The notes under the pieces: model-generated | What the model was told of the DNA's origin: nothing | What the model saw: the letters and a program-made list of their open reading frames with translations, nothing else | Databases searched by the model: none | Made by a program: the position numbers and the translations under genes | Shown: one piece after another, positions 54,160-63,553 of the stretch | How positions within the stretch are numbered: position 1 is the stretch's first letter | Layout of the letters: each line of letters opens with the position of its first letter | Origin: Pseudomonas sp. Irchel 3E13 | Lineage (GTDB): Bacteria > Pseudomonadota > Gammaproteobacteria > Pseudomonadales > Pseudomonadaceae | Direction of reading: 5' to 3' | DNA length: 64,000 nt | NCBI RefSeq assembly: GCF_900187455.1 | Contig: NZ_FYDX01000002.1 | Coordinates: 62,001-126,000, forward strand

Positions 54160-56378
54160 GCCCCACCCCCACCAAGCGACCTGTAGCCGACCTGCGGCGT
54201 GACTGACAGCCCAGGCTGGTTTGTCTGCGGCTGATCAACCCGCATTCCCGCCGGTGCGTTCTCGAAACGAACGAGCATGGAGCCCTCCAGCTTTGTCTTG
54301 TTTGCTGCCGACTGCTCGACGAGCGATCCACGGGACGCCGGCAGGCTTTTAGCCCCCTGCGCCTGCGGCGCGACCAGGCCAGCGCCCGGGTAGCGCACCT
54401 TGTTCGCTGTCAGCGCCGGCAGCAGGAATGGGTCTTTTGCGTCGGCGTCGCGCGGGTCGTACGACACTGCCGGCAGCGGTGCCTGCTTGACTGCCGGCAC
54501 GGCGGACAGCATCGGGCCGTTGGCAGCCGCCGGCACCGGCACGCGCATCAGGTTTGCCGCGTTGGTCACCTCGGGCATCAGTTGCGGCGCGTCGACAATC
54601 GGCCGCACCAGCGCCCCCGGGACCGGCTTGCCGGCGCCGTTGCGTGCCTGCTGTTCTTCAGTCCAGGCCTTGACCTTGTTGGTCGCCGCCGAGATAACGC
54701 CCTCGCCGCCTTCGGACTCGAACCCCAGGAACTTCATCATCGGCTCGATGATCGGCCGCAGCTTGTCCCACAGCCCCTGGAAGAATGCCGTAATCGGCTC
54801 CCAGTGCTTGATCACAATCCCCAGCGGCGACCAATCGAACACCGTTTTCAGGAAGTCGAAGAACGGTACAGACAGCGCCTTGATCAGTTCCCAGCTCGCC
54901 CCGAAGAACTCGGACAGCGGCCCCCAGTTAGCGATCACTTGGCCGAGCGGGGTCCACGAAAACGCGGTCTTGATCCAGCCCCACACACGCATCGCCGGCG
55001 CCTCGACCATTGCCCACACGCGCTGGAAGTAAGGCCCGATCGTTGACCAGTTGGCGATCACAAGACCCGCAGCAATGGCGATACCGCGCACCACCAGCCC
55101 GATTGGGCTCATGCTCGCGACACCGTTCATCAGCGTCAGCATTGCCGTAGCACCGGCGGCGGCTAAGCGCAGTACGGTGAAGCCTACGGCGGCGCCGAGG
55201 ATACCTTTGATCAATTCGGGATGGGCAACGGCCAAGCTGGTCACTTTTGACACCAGCGGCCCAACCGTCGCGAGGAAGTCATTGAACGGCGGCAGCAGCA
55301 TCGTGCCGACAGAAATGCCGAGGCGGGTGACCTTGTTCTGCAGCAGTTGCAGGGCGTTCTCGGTCGTCGCCGCACGGGCCGCATACTCTGCAGTCATCGA
55401 GCCCGCGTACTTGCCGTCCTTGCCCACAGCCTTGAAGTTGGTCTGCAACGTGCCGAGGCTCGTCAGCAGCGGGGCAATAGCCCCGACCGATTCTTTGCCG
55501 AACAACTGGGTCAGAACCGCCGCCTGCTTGGCCTTGTCGACCTTGCCCAGCGTCTGCAGGATCTTGTTGATCGTGCCTTCGCTGTCGGTCTGCATGCCCT
55601 TCGCAATCTCGTTTGTATCCAGGCGCAGCGACTTGAATGCCTCTTTTTGCGACTTTGTCGCCGCAGTACCGGCGGTCAGAGTCAGCATGAAGTTCTTGAT
55701 GCCCGTGGCCGCAACGTCCTGCGCAATACCCACGCCGGCCAGCGTCGAGCCCATCGCCGCCAACTGCCCCGCATTGACCCCGGCCACTTCGCCGAGCGGG
55801 CCGATCGCCGTGATGATTTCAGAGATCTGTCCGGTGCTGGCAGCGCCGGTGTTGCCCAAGAAGTTGATCTGGTCAGCCAGCGCGACAACTTGGTCCTGAC
55901 TCATTTTGAAAGCGGTGCGCCACTTCGCCATCATCTCGCCGGACTTATCGGCGGTCTGATCAAAGGCCACCCCCATCTTCACGGCGTCTTCGGCAAAACG
56001 TCCCAGCTCTTTCCGAGCAATGCCGGACTGACCGCCCGCTGCGACAATCTTTGCGATGCCTTCGGCCGCCATTGGCAGCCTCTCGGACAAGCCAAGCACG
56101 TCGTCGCCCATCGCCTTGAACTGCGCGGGGGTCTCGAAGTTCACCACTTTCTTCACATCCGCCATGGCGCTTTCAAAGTCCATGGCGGCTTTGACGCCCA
56201 TCACGAAGGGGGCCGCCATGGCCCCGCCCTTCACGGCTTCATCGAAGGAAATCTTCCCGAGACCGGACTCATTCAGCTGCTTGCGCAGGGTTGCCGCGTT
56301 CTTTCGTACCCCCTTCAGCACCGGCGACAGCTTGTCCACGCCGGTGATCAGGGCCTTAAGCTGGAAGCGATCAGCCAC
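54156..56378 (-). CDS. Tail tape measure protein (TP901 type)
   Basis: 740 residues with a GTG start, preceded eight bases upstream by AAGGGGGG. The N-terminal region MAAEGIAKIVAAGGQSGIA and TAASTGQ-like segments fit the TP901 tape measure core; hydrophobic helices lie near residues 345-450. It sets tail length and may aid DNA entry. Its start is immediately after the stop of the frameshift extension of the tail chaperone (56380). Confidence 0.88.
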   Translation of the reverse strand: MADRFQLKALITGVDKLSPVLKGVRKNAATLRKQLNESGLGKISFDEAVKGGAMAAPFVMGVKAAMDFESAMADVKKVVNFETPAQFKAMGDDVLGLSERLPMAAEGIAKIVAAGGQSGIARKELGRFAEDAVKMGVAFDQTADKSGEMMAKWRTAFKMSQDQVVALADQINFLGNTGAASTGQISEIITAIGPLGEVAGVNAGQLAAMGSTLAGVGIAQDVAATGIKNFMLTLTAGTAATKSQKEAFKSLRLDTNEIAKGMQTDSEGTINKILQTLGKVDKAKQAAVLTQLFGKESVGAIAPLLTSLGTLQTNFKAVGKDGKYAGSMTAEYAARAATTENALQLLQNKVTRLGISVGTMLLPPFNDFLATVGPLVSKVTSLAVAHPELIKGILGAAVGFTVLRLAAAGATAMLTLMNGVASMSPIGLVVRGIAIAAGLVIANWSTIGPYFQRVWAMVEAPAMRVWGWIKTAFSWTPLGQVIANWGPLSEFFGASWELIKALSVPFFDFLKTVFDWSPLGIVIKHWEPITAFFQGLWDKLRPIIEPMMKFLGFESEGGEGVISAATNKVKAWTEEQQARNGAGKPVPGALVRPIVDAPQLMPEVTNAANLMRVPVPAAANGPMLSAVPAVKQAPLPAVSYDPRDADAKDPFLLPALTANKVRYPGAGLVAPQAQGAKSLPASRGSLVEQSAANKTKLEGSMLVRFENAPAGMRVDQPQTNQPGLSVTPQVGYRSLGGGGA

Positions 56379-56379
56379 G

Positions 56380-56810
56380 TCATGCCCCCCTTGTCAGGTC
56401 GTTGATCCGCCACGCGTTTTCTTCACTCTCGAACAGTTCATCCAGCGGCAGGCTCTGGATCTCGCCCGGACTGGTCTTCCAGAACCAGGCGAGGTCATAC
56501 GTCAGCTCGACGATTCCTCGGATTCCTTCGAATCGCTGGGCAGGAAAAAACCGACGATCAGCCAGGCCAATTGATTGAGGTCCCGCAGGTCCAACTGGTT
56601 AACCGAGGTAGGAGGAATCTTGGCGCACACGGCGATGTACTTCGCCGCTGCTTCGAGTTCGGCCACCGGATAGCCATCGGCACCGATGGTGTAAGGCAGC
56701 ACTTTGATCGCGCGGCACTCCTGCACCGTGGGACGGCGCAGCTCCAGCTCAGTGACTTCCTCGCCGTGTGCTTGAATCGGGGCGCTCAACTTGTGGGTTA
56801 CGGTGCTCAT
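56380..56810 (-). CDS. -1 frameshift product of the tail assembly chaperone (gp41')
   Basis: The zero-frame gene (56502-56810) has the slippery heptamer T TTT TTC in frame at 56544-56550. A -1 slip opens a frame that runs on to a TGA at 56380-56382 and adds about 55 residues (for example DLAWFWKTSPGEIQSLPLDE). The extension has no start of its own in a good context. Frameshifted chaperones of this kind precede the tape measure gene in most long-tailed phages (lambda G/GT). Confidence 0.78.
56502..56810 (-). CDS. Tail assembly chaperone, Mu gp41-like (zero frame)
   Basis: 102 residues, beginning MSTVTHKLSAPIQAHGEEVT, with ELRRPTVQECRAIKVLPY, as in the Mu gp41/phage tail assembly family. It keeps the tape measure soluble before tube assembly. 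The ATG overlaps the stop of the tube gene by one base. Confidence 0.87.
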   Translation of the reverse strand: MSTVTHKLSAPIQAHGEEVTELELRRPTVQECRAIKVLPYTIGADGYPVAELEAAAKYIAVCAKIPPTSVNQLDLRDLNQLAWLIVGFFLPSDSKESEESSS

Positions 56811-57157
56811 TACTGCCAGTCTCCTGCGATACCTTCGAATTTGAGCGTGACCTTTGCGTCATCGCCGGTCACTTTGGTTTCGTCCACCAGGTACGCGCCG
56901 GACAGCACGTAGACCGAGCCGTCTGCAAGCTCGGCGGTGACGGTCATGTTGGTCCCGGCCGCCAGCTTGGCCCGGGGGAAGTTGGGGGTTTTCACAGCGT
57001 CGACGCTAACGTAAGGCGTCAGGTCCTCTTCCTTGAAGTAGCCAGGCACGATGGTTTCGCGCTTCACGCCCATCAGCGGGGCTTCAACGCCGCCGGTGAT
57101 GGTGAGCTGGTCGCCATCGACCTTGATGTAGCAAGTGCCCGCGACTTTCTGACCCAT
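56810..57157 (-). CDS. Tail tube protein, Mu gp40-like
   Basis: 115 residues from the ATG at 57155-57157 (MGQKVAGTCYIKVDGDQLTI). The rest is beta-rich with GVEAPLMGVKRETIVPGYFKEE, in the Mu tube family. It polymerises inside the sheath. A terminator lies upstream. Confidence 0.85.
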   Translation of the reverse strand: MGQKVAGTCYIKVDGDQLTITGGVEAPLMGVKRETIVPGYFKEEDLTPYVSVDAVKTPNFPRAKLAAGTNMTVTAELADGSVYVLSGAYLVDETKVTGDDAKVTLKFEGIAGDWQ

Positions 57158-57170
57158 GGGGGCCTCCCAT

Positions 57171-57193
57171 AAAAAAGCCCGCACAAGGCGGGC
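57171..57193 (-). terminator. Intrinsic terminator between sheath and tube genes
   Basis: GCCCGC and GCGGGC with a five-base loop, followed on the minus strand by six T. It may lower tube relative to sheath transcripts or allow partial read-through. Confidence 0.75.
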
Positions 57194-57211
57194 CGGGGTG
57201 GATGAACTGCG

Positions 57212-58708
57212 TTACGCCGCGTCGGCGTACTGCAGGCGGAACTGGTAGAGCAGCGCGAAGACGCGCAACTGGTTGACCAGGTCCGGCGGGAACAGCACGT
57301 TGAGTCGGTTCGGGTTGCTCGGGTCGCGCTCGACGATCAGGTTCTGCTTGAACAGCTCGGTGTTCTCGACGATGCCGTCACGCTCCAACGCGCCGTAGGC
57401 CGCCACCAGCTCGCCACGGATCACCTTCGGCGTGACGATCGCTTGCCCGGCGCCGAAGCGCGTGCCGTCGTTCGCGAGCTTGTGACGGGCGTACTTGCTC
57501 GTGATGATCGAGCGCAGGTAGCGAATCACGTGCGCCGACTGATGCAGCGTCTCGCTGTCGAGGTACGAGTCGTCAGGCTGATCGAACGCGTTACGCTGAT
57601 AGGTCGTAACGGCCCGCTCGATTCGGTAGCTGCCACCGCTGTAACTCGCCGTTGCCACGCCGCTGGTGAGCAGCGACTGTCGCTCGTTCAGCAGGAAGCG
57701 ATCGCTGGCCTCAGCCGGACTGATACCGACCAGCACGCCGGTCTGGGTCGGCCGCGCAGGGTCCGCACTGATAAACACCGCAGTGCGGGCCATCCAGGCC
57801 GCTGCCAGCTCCCACGCTGGCTGGGGCACGCCGGCTTCGAAGCCGTGCACGCTGACGTGCGGGTCGTTGCGCAGGCGCCCCGCCGCAACCAGCTGGCCTA
57901 GCGTTCCCCGGCGCGCAGAATAGACGTGGCCGTAGATCTGCTTGGCCCACGACCAGCGGCCGGCGCTGTCATCCATTGTGTCCTTCCAGGCGTCGAGCGT
58001 GGTCGGATCGGTCCAGGGCTGGGCGATGAACTCGAACTCTTCATCACCGAGCGCCGCTAGTGCCGCTGCCATATCCGGCGTGCCAGCACCGGAGGCCATC
58101 GGCGCCACGACTGCAGTCAGGCCCGCCGGAATAACTTCGCCGTTGACGCGACCCAGGCGATTAAGCTGCAGCTGAATGTCGTTGCCTAGCTCGCCCTTGA
58201 ACTTGGCCTTGAGGGTGACGACGCCCTCGGCCGCCGTGGCGGCCACGGGTAGCGTCACAGCCGCGTTGACCGCTGCAGCCAGACCCGCAGCGACAGCAGA
58301 AGCATCGGCGCCGGCGACAACGGCCGCCTGCACCCGTGTGCCCGCGACGTACAGATTGAGCAGGCCCGACGCCGAGGCCGCGCCCGTTACAGTAACGGTG
58401 CCCGAAGCGACAACGCCGGTGCTGACCTTGAGCGGCAGGCACCACACTTCGCCGGACACATCGATCGCACGCACGCGCGCATGCATCGCGGCGAGCATCG
58501 AGCCGTCGCCGGCAATCGTGCGGGCCTGGCTGGGCTGCGATACCAGCGTCAGGCGCCCGACCTCGGGGCTGGTTACGTCGTCGTTGACCTGGCCGACCAG
58601 CAGCCGGCGCAGCGTTGAAGTGCCACTGTTCGCCATCGAGTTGTCGACCTCGGCATAGAACAACGGAACGCGGATATCACTCGGGATGTTGCTGTAGCTG
58701 ATGCTCAT
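57212..58708 (-). CDS. Contractile tail sheath protein, Mu gpL-like
   Basis: 498 residues beginning MSISYSNIPSDIRVPLFYAE, the usual start of Mu gpL-type sheath proteins. The C-terminal part (FNRLNVLFPPDLVNQLRVFA in part) contains the conserved sheath domain. This shows that the phage has a contractile (myovirus) tail. Confidence 0.92.
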   Translation of the reverse strand: MSISYSNIPSDIRVPLFYAEVDNSMANSGTSTLRRLLVGQVNDDVTSPEVGRLTLVSQPSQARTIAGDGSMLAAMHARVRAIDVSGEVWCLPLKVSTGVVASGTVTVTGAASASGLLNLYVAGTRVQAAVVAGADASAVAAGLAAAVNAAVTLPVAATAAEGVVTLKAKFKGELGNDIQLQLNRLGRVNGEVIPAGLTAVVAPMASGAGTPDMAAALAALGDEEFEFIAQPWTDPTTLDAWKDTMDDSAGRWSWAKQIYGHVYSARRGTLGQLVAAGRLRNDPHVSVHGFEAGVPQPAWELAAAWMARTAVFISADPARPTQTGVLVGISPAEASDRFLLNERQSLLTSGVATASYSGGSYRIERAVTTYQRNAFDQPDDSYLDSETLHQSAHVIRYLRSIITSKYARHKLANDGTRFGAGQAIVTPKVIRGELVAAYGALERDGIVENTELFKQNLIVERDPSNPNRLNVLFPPDLVNQLRVFALLYQFRLQYADAA

Positions 58709-58962
58709 GCCTTGGCCCCACGGGAAGGTTTAGGAGTTGTCGGGGCGTCCGCCTGTTCTTCACCAGGCTCGGCTGCCGGGCCCGGATCATCCGTCGCGGT
58801 GGCAGTGGGAGCTGGATCGATCTTCACGGCGTCCCCATCGTTGATGCGGCGCTGCCAATAGGCATTGAGGGGCACAGGCGCGCCCTCGGCGGGCAGCAGC
58901 TCGCCGCCCTTCTCCGGCATCGGGCACGCGCGCCCCGGGGCCGGCCACAGGTGAATGGTCAC
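58705..58962 (-). CDS. DUF2635 protein, Mu gp38-like
   Basis: 85 residues. The N-terminal part MTIHLWPAPGRACPMPEKGG and YWQRRINDGDAV define DUF2635; the tail is Pro/Ala/Glu-rich and disordered. It lies between gp37-like and sheath genes with four-base overlaps on both sides, as in Mu. The function is unknown. Confidence 0.82.
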   Translation of the reverse strand: MTIHLWPAPGRACPMPEKGGELLPAEGAPVPLNAYWQRRINDGDAVKIDPAPTATATDDPGPAAEPGEEQADAPTTPKPSRGAKA

Positions 58963-59558
58963 TGGGGTAGATCCTCTTTGGTTTCGAATTCGACCCGGCC
59001 GTCAGGGCCGCTCGGGGAAAGGTTCTTGTCGACAAGGGGATCGATGAAGTCGTAGCGACTGTCGATCCCCTCCAGCGCTGGCAAACCAGCCAGGACAACT
59101 TCTTGCCAGGTCTGCGGCTTGCCCTCGCCGTCCCACTCAAGCCGGCCCAGCTGGAAGTCGGCATAGAAGCGATAGCGGTAAACCATGCGGCCGCGCTCGA
59201 GGAGCAGCAGCTGGCCACCGTCATACAGCAGCGGGCCCGATTCATCGTCAGGCTCGAAGCCGACAAGGGCTCGCCACAGCTGCGCCCGCACGTCGTGCAG
59301 GACGTCGGCGACCGACTGACCACGCTCGTCATCCGTCGGCAACACGACGCAGACATCGATCGCGTCGCGCACGTCCTGGGCGATCGCGTTCTGCGCCTTG
59401 GGCTCGTCGGCAGAGTCGCCGACGCCGATCACGTATGCCGCCGGGGGTTTCATCTTGGCGCTGTCCTTGGTGGGGTCCCAATCCAGACCGCCGGCAACGC
59501 GCCCTTCGAAGCCAGGCGCATGGGCGCGCAGCTGATCAATCACAGGCGTGATTTTCAT
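58959..59558 (-). CDS. Mu gp37-like tail terminator-type protein
   Basis: 199 residues, beginning MKITPVIDQLRAHAPGFEGRV; includes VYRYRFYADFQLGRLEWD. It is in the position and size class of Mu gp37 (DUF1834), near the head-tail junction. It overlaps the DUF2635 gene by four bases. Confidence 0.8.
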   Translation of the reverse strand: MKITPVIDQLRAHAPGFEGRVAGGLDWDPTKDSAKMKPPAAYVIGVGDSADEPKAQNAIAQDVRDAIDVCVVLPTDDERGQSVADVLHDVRAQLWRALVGFEPDDESGPLLYDGGQLLLLERGRMVYRYRFYADFQLGRLEWDGEGKPQTWQEVVLAGLPALEGIDSRYDFIDPLVDKNLSPSGPDGRVEFETKEDLPQ

Positions 59559-59567
59559 TGTGGGTAC

Positions 59568-60002
59568 TCAATTGAGCAGCGCGGCGGAGAAGGCCTGCTG
59601 CAAGATGCGTTGAACTTCATCCCGGCTGTCGACCAGGGCATCGGTCATGTAGTTGTCGCGAGGCTTGATACGCCACCCGCCCCCGCTCTTGCGCCGGACG
59701 CCGTAATGGAGGTAGGCCGGATAGAACACCTTCATGCTCGCGCTTTTGCTGGGCGCGATCCGCACAAGAAAGCCCGAGCGTGACAGCTTGAAGCTGATGG
59801 AGTCGGTCGTCGCTCCGGTACGGTTGGTCGGATAGTCTTCCCGGCCACCGCCGAGCGCCAGGTTCATCTGCGCCCGGCCAGTGATCAACTGCCCGGCTTT
59901 ACGCATCCCTGCGCGGATCTTGCGCTTGTTGAAAGCCTCGCGGTCGAACTGGTCGAAGCCGTCGACGTGCAGATAGCCTTCAATCGAAACTGAGTTGGCC
60001 AT
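59568..60002 (-). CDS. HK97 gp10/virion morphogenesis-type tail completion protein
   Basis: 144 residues from the ATG at 60000-60002, beginning MANSVSIEGYLHVDGFDQFD. Basic, with RKAGQLITGRAQMNL and a C-terminal SRDEVQRILQQAF, as in small tail completion proteins. It overlaps the head-tail joining gene by 23 bp. The exact family is moderately sure. Confidence 0.72.
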   Translation of the reverse strand: MANSVSIEGYLHVDGFDQFDREAFNKRKIRAGMRKAGQLITGRAQMNLALGGGREDYPTNRTGATTDSISFKLSRSGFLVRIAPSKSASMKVFYPAYLHYGVRRKSGGGWRIKPRDNYMTDALVDSRDEVQRILQQAFSAALLN

Positions 60003-60357
60003 GCTGCTGCCCTCCTTCCCGGCTGTCCGGCCCCAGCTCCTCGACCTCGACCATTGACCAGACACGACGCCCACCAAGATCGGTTGGCCGTTTCACCCGA
60101 TAAACGCGCCCACGGCCGACAAACTCGCAGTCGGCGTCCAAATCAGGAATGAAGTGGCAGTACAGCCGATGAGTGATGGTCGTTTGGGTCTGCTGGACAC
60201 TAGCGTAGGTCGCGGTGCCAAGCGGCTCGACTTTGACCCAGCGCCCACAGATCGGTGTGAACTCATGCTCCAGGCCAGGGCCAACCGGTTTGTCAGACCG
60301 CCTCCGGACCGCCATGCGGTGCGTCAGCTCGCCTGACTCAGGTGCTCGTATCGCCAT
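59980..60357 (-). CDS. Head-tail joining protein
   Basis: 125 residues. Beta-rich with GELTHRMAVRRRSDKP, ICGRWVKVEPLGTATY and the C-terminal pattern of SPP1 gp16/HK97 gp7-like adaptors. It closes the head after DNA packaging. It lies between the connector and tail completion genes. Confidence 0.75.
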   Translation of the reverse strand: MAIRAPESGELTHRMAVRRRSDKPVGPGLEHEFTPICGRWVKVEPLGTATYASVQQTQTTITHRLYCHFIPDLDADCEFVGRGRVYRVKRPTDLGGRRVWSMVEVEELGPDSREGGQQHGQLSFD

Positions 60358-60359
60358 GG

Positions 60360-60911
60360 CTAGAACCTCGGTGGGACAGTGATGTCGGCCAGCAGGTGGT
60401 CGACAAAACTACTTGGGATTTCGGCCAAGGACTGCCCCACGATCAGTTGGCCGCGATGGGTGAAAGCCGTTTCAGCTGCCATCAGCAACCAACTCACCAC
60501 CCCAGGGTGGACCTCCAAATCCACGCCGGCCCGGTAGCGAATCCTCAGCCGCCCAACTGGTCGACCTCCCGGGAACTCCAGGTAGCTCTCCTTACCTCCT
60601 GGTATCAGCTCCACTGCGCCCGAAAACGGCACCGGCGAACCGGCATCGCCCAGGACGTGGATGGACTCGATGGCGACCACTTGGCCAACATCCAGCGAAT
60701 GCCCCGACGGATAGCCCGCCGGCCAGTCTTCTTCATAGATCGCTTCACGGATCGCCGCCCCCGTTTTCGATTCTCCTTGCGCAGTCACGCCGGGGATAAT
60801 GATGTGGTCGATCAGTTCGGTCTGGAGGTCTTCAGGCTCAGCCCGACATTGAAAGGCCACCTGGTCCAGCGTCAGCACGGGCGCCCCCGTGTAGGCGATG
60901 CGGCGTGCCAT
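60360..60911 (-). CDS. Head-tail connector (HK97 gp6-like)
   Basis: 183 residues beginning with LDQVAFQCRAEPEDLQTELI after a short start, the pattern of QLRG-type/gp6 connector proteins; it ends in a helical segment. It forms a ring under the portal. Confidence 0.8.
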   Translation of the reverse strand: MARRIAYTGAPVLTLDQVAFQCRAEPEDLQTELIDHIIIPGVTAQGESKTGAAIREAIYEEDWPAGYPSGHSLDVGQVVAIESIHVLGDAGSPVPFSGAVELIPGGKESYLEFPGGRPVGRLRIRYRAGVDLEVHPGVVSWLLMAAETAFTHRGQLIVGQSLAEIPSSFVDHLLADITVPPRF

Positions 60912-60913
60912 GA

Positions 60914-61171
60914 TCAGGGTTTCTCTTCGTCATCCGAACTAGTGGCGGTCGAATCAGGATTCGCCGGTGGCTCCGTCGACGGGCCGGACTGGGGGGCCGT
61001 CGTGCCCGGCTTGCCCTTACCGCTACCAGACTTGCCACCTTTCTTGCCGTCGCGCAGCTCAGCACGCCCACCATCGATCAGCGACTGCGCAACGTCCTCC
61101 TCGAAACCGGCCACTTCGCCCTTGCTGTAACCGCGCCAGGAACCGGTGAACACAACAATTACCTTTGCCAT
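60914..61171 (-). CDS. Small phage head-region protein
   Basis: 85 residues from the ATG at 61169-61171 (MAKVIVVFTGSWRGYSKGEV). A short N-terminal domain with YSKGEVAGFEEDVAQSLIDGG is followed by a low-complexity Lys/Gly/Ser/Pro tail. Such proteins are found after the capsid gene in many prophages. The function is unknown. Confidence 0.65.
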   Translation of the reverse strand: MAKVIVVFTGSWRGYSKGEVAGFEEDVAQSLIDGGRAELRDGKKGGKSGSGKGKPGTTAPQSGPSTEPPANPDSTATSSDDEEKP

Positions 61172-61220
61172 AACTTCCATCCCATCAGCTGAGCGGCCCC
61201 GGCCAATCCGGGGCCAAGGA

Positions 61221-62540
61221 TTACATGCCTGCGCCCCACTTCACGGCGATCGCCACAACGATGCTTTCGACGTGACGCGGGCCGAAGTCATGCTTCGCGA
61301 TTACACGCAGCAGGGTTTGGTCACGCTGGAAGGCGCTGACAACCTCGCCCTGGGCGTCCTTGTAGGACGCTTCGTTGCTGAAGCTCAGGGTCAGGTCCAT
61401 GTCTTCGCCGATCATGCAATCCGCGAAGTTGACGAAGTAGATTTCGGTTTCGTCGCCATCGGCACCGAGGTTGACCGGGATCTGGTTGGTGAGACCAACC
61501 GGGTAGCCCTTGAGCTGGCCGAGATCGATCTCGGGATAAGCCTTGTTGCCGTTTCCATCACGTAACGCTTGCAGGAAACGCAGCACGCGCGGGGCCATCA
61601 GCCAGCCGCACGACTTCATCATGACGTTCGCCGTTTCCAGGCGGAGCATCATCTTGCCCAGGAACAGATCGATTTTTTCCAGGGTCAAGCCGTCGACTGC
61701 TGGAGCTGGTAGCAGGTTGAACGCCAACGCCCAGTGACGCAGGCCTTTGGGCAGGGAGCCGGAACCATCAGCGCGGATGAAGTGCAGATCCTCCGACAGG
61801 CCCATGCTCACAGTCAGGTCGCTCAGCACCAGGCCGTCGACACGCGGGTTGACCCCACTCATCGCCAGCAGGTCGTTGGAGATCGGGACGATGGCCGCTG
61901 CCTTTTTCGCCGACAGCTTGGTATCAGCGAACGTCATCCCGGTGATCGGGATATCGGTATCGCTACCGATATAGGTCACGACGGTGTTGCCGGTGATTCG
62001 CGGCTGGGTCAGGTTGCCATTGTTCAACGGCAGGCTGGTGACGCCCATTTTTCGCACAATGGAAACAGGACGCAGCGACTCGATGACATCGGTCGCGAAG
62101 TTCGTCGGGACAAGCACACCGCCAGCCCCCGGAGTGACAACGCTGAGTGCCATGTGAACATCAGCGGGGAAGCCACCGTCCTTGGCCATCTGCGCGGCGG
62201 TCTGCTGGTTGCCCTGGGCAGACGCCAACAGGCGTGCCATCTGGGCCATGCCAGTACCAGGCTTTGCCTTCTCGCTGAACGGACCGGAGATACTGCCTGG
62301 TGGGCTGGTTGCGCCCTGGGCCGACTCATTGACAGGTACCGCGCTGGCCGCAGCCAGTTGCTCCGCCGACTCGGCGCGCTTGATTTTGGCGGTCAGGTCA
62401 TGGACCTGGGCTTCCAGGGTGGTGAACTGCTGCAACTGCTCGGCGGACAAGCTCCCGCCATCGGCCTCAATCTTTGCCAGCGCCTGCACCTGGGCAACCA
62501 GGCCGGCGCGTTCGTTACGCATCTGAAGTACAAGGGACAT
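61221..62540 (-). CDS. HK97-family major capsid protein
   Basis: 439 residues. Residues 1-about 60 form a coiled-coil delta-like scaffold domain (QALAKIEADGGSLSAEQLQQ), followed by a Ser/Pro linker. The HK97 fold begins near residue 120 with GGFPADVHMALSVVTPGAGG and includes ITGMTFADTKLSAKKAAAIV. The S49 protease encoded upstream would remove the scaffold part. Confidence 0.9.
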   Translation of the reverse strand: MSLVLQMRNERAGLVAQVQALAKIEADGGSLSAEQLQQFTTLEAQVHDLTAKIKRAESAEQLAAASAVPVNESAQGATSPPGSISGPFSEKAKPGTGMAQMARLLASAQGNQQTAAQMAKDGGFPADVHMALSVVTPGAGGVLVPTNFATDVIESLRPVSIVRKMGVTSLPLNNGNLTQPRITGNTVVTYIGSDTDIPITGMTFADTKLSAKKAAAIVPISNDLLAMSGVNPRVDGLVLSDLTVSMGLSEDLHFIRADGSGSLPKGLRHWALAFNLLPAPAVDGLTLEKIDLFLGKMMLRLETANVMMKSCGWLMAPRVLRFLQALRDGNGNKAYPEIDLGQLKGYPVGLTNQIPVNLGADGDETEIYFVNFADCMIGEDMDLTLSFSNEASYKDAQGEVVSAFQRDQTLLRVIAKHDFGPRHVESIVVAIAVKWGAGM

Positions 62541-62556
62541 GCTGCCTCCAAGGCAT

Positions 62557-62579
62557 AAAAAAACCCGCTCAGGGCGGGT
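62557..62579 (-). terminator. Intrinsic terminator before the capsid gene
   Basis: ACCCGC and GCGGGT with a five-base loop, followed on the minus strand by seven T. It lies between the protease and capsid genes. Confidence 0.8.
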
Positions 62580-62605
62580 CAGGATTCGTTTGATAAGAGG
62601 GTGGT

Positions 62606-63553
62606 TCAGGTCAGCGATTGCATCGCCAGGGCTGCTGCGCGCACGCTGATACGGCTCGACTGGCGTGTTGCACGGTTCTGCGCCACAGCACGCGACAACT
62701 CATCGACAGCGTGTTGCGGGCTCTGAAGTCGATCAGCAAGCCCAGCGTTGATTGCGCCCTGGCCGCGGTACAAGCCGGCCTCCGTGGCAATCACCTTGGC
62801 CACCGGCATACCGCGATACTCGGCGACCGAGTTGACGAACATCTGGTAGCTCTCCTGCACCAGCTCGTTGAGGAAAGCCAAGGACTGCTCCGTAATGGGT
62901 TCGTGGGGGGACAGGTCGTTCTTGTGCGCCCCGGCGAACACCGTAGTCACCTTGACGCCCATCCCCTCTTCCATCTTTGAGCGGTCCATGTGGCTCGCAA
63001 TGACACCAATCGAACCGACCCCGCTGGTGCGACTCACAACCAACTCGCTGCAAGCGGATCCGATCAAGTAGCCACCGCTGTAGGCCATGTAGTTGACCAG
63101 GCCGGTGATGGGCTTCTGCGCTGTCATTGCACGGATATCATCGGCCAGTTCGAAAGCGCCGACGGCTGACCCGCCAGGACTGTCGATATCCAGAACGATG
63201 CGTTCGACCAGAGGGTCGGCAACCGCGCGCTGCAGCTGCGAGCGGAGCCCTTCGTAACTGGTCATGGTCTCGCACGCATTGATGTGGCTACCACGGCTGA
63301 CCAGGACACCACTCACCGGGATAACCTCGACCCCGGTCTGAGCAATCGCGTTGCGGCGTTGCTCGTCGGCGATCGCAACCCGGTCGATGGGGTCGTCGTC
63401 CTTCCAGAGCTGGGCCGAGCCGCCGCCCAGGTTGATGATGTTGAGGCTCATAGTCTGGTTGGCCCAGCGCACGCCCAGGTCGAGCATGTCGGGGGTAACC
63501 AACAGCGGCTGGTTGAACAGCAGGCTGGATGCCCGCAGGTATTGCTTACTCAT
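62606..63553 (-). CDS. S49-family head maturation protease
   Basis: 315 residues. The SppA-type core has VLDIDSPGGSAVGAF and YMAYSGGYLIGSAC with nucleophile S159; GVGSIGVIASHMD follows. It cuts the scaffold region of the capsid protein in the prohead. It overlaps the portal gene by four bases, the usual portal-protease-capsid order. Confidence 0.9.
   Translation of the reverse strand: MSKQYLRASSLLFNQPLLVTPDMLDLGVRWANQTMSLNIINLGGGSAQLWKDDDPIDRVAIADEQRRNAIAQTGVEVIPVSGVLVSRGSHINACETMTSYEGLRSQLQRAVADPLVERIVLDIDSPGGSAVGAFELADDIRAMTAQKPITGLVNYMAYSGGYLIGSACSELVVSRTSGVGSIGVIASHMDRSKMEEGMGVKVTTVFAGAHKNDLSPHEPITEQSLAFLNELVQESYQMFVNSVAEYRGMPVAKVIATEAGLYRGQGAINAGLADRLQSPQHAVDELSRAVAQNRATRQSSRISVRAAALAMQSLT

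Noticed and set aside
47742..58708. R-type tailocin (pyocin-like) instead of a prophage
   Set aside because: Portal, protease, capsid and connector genes are present, so heads are encoded.
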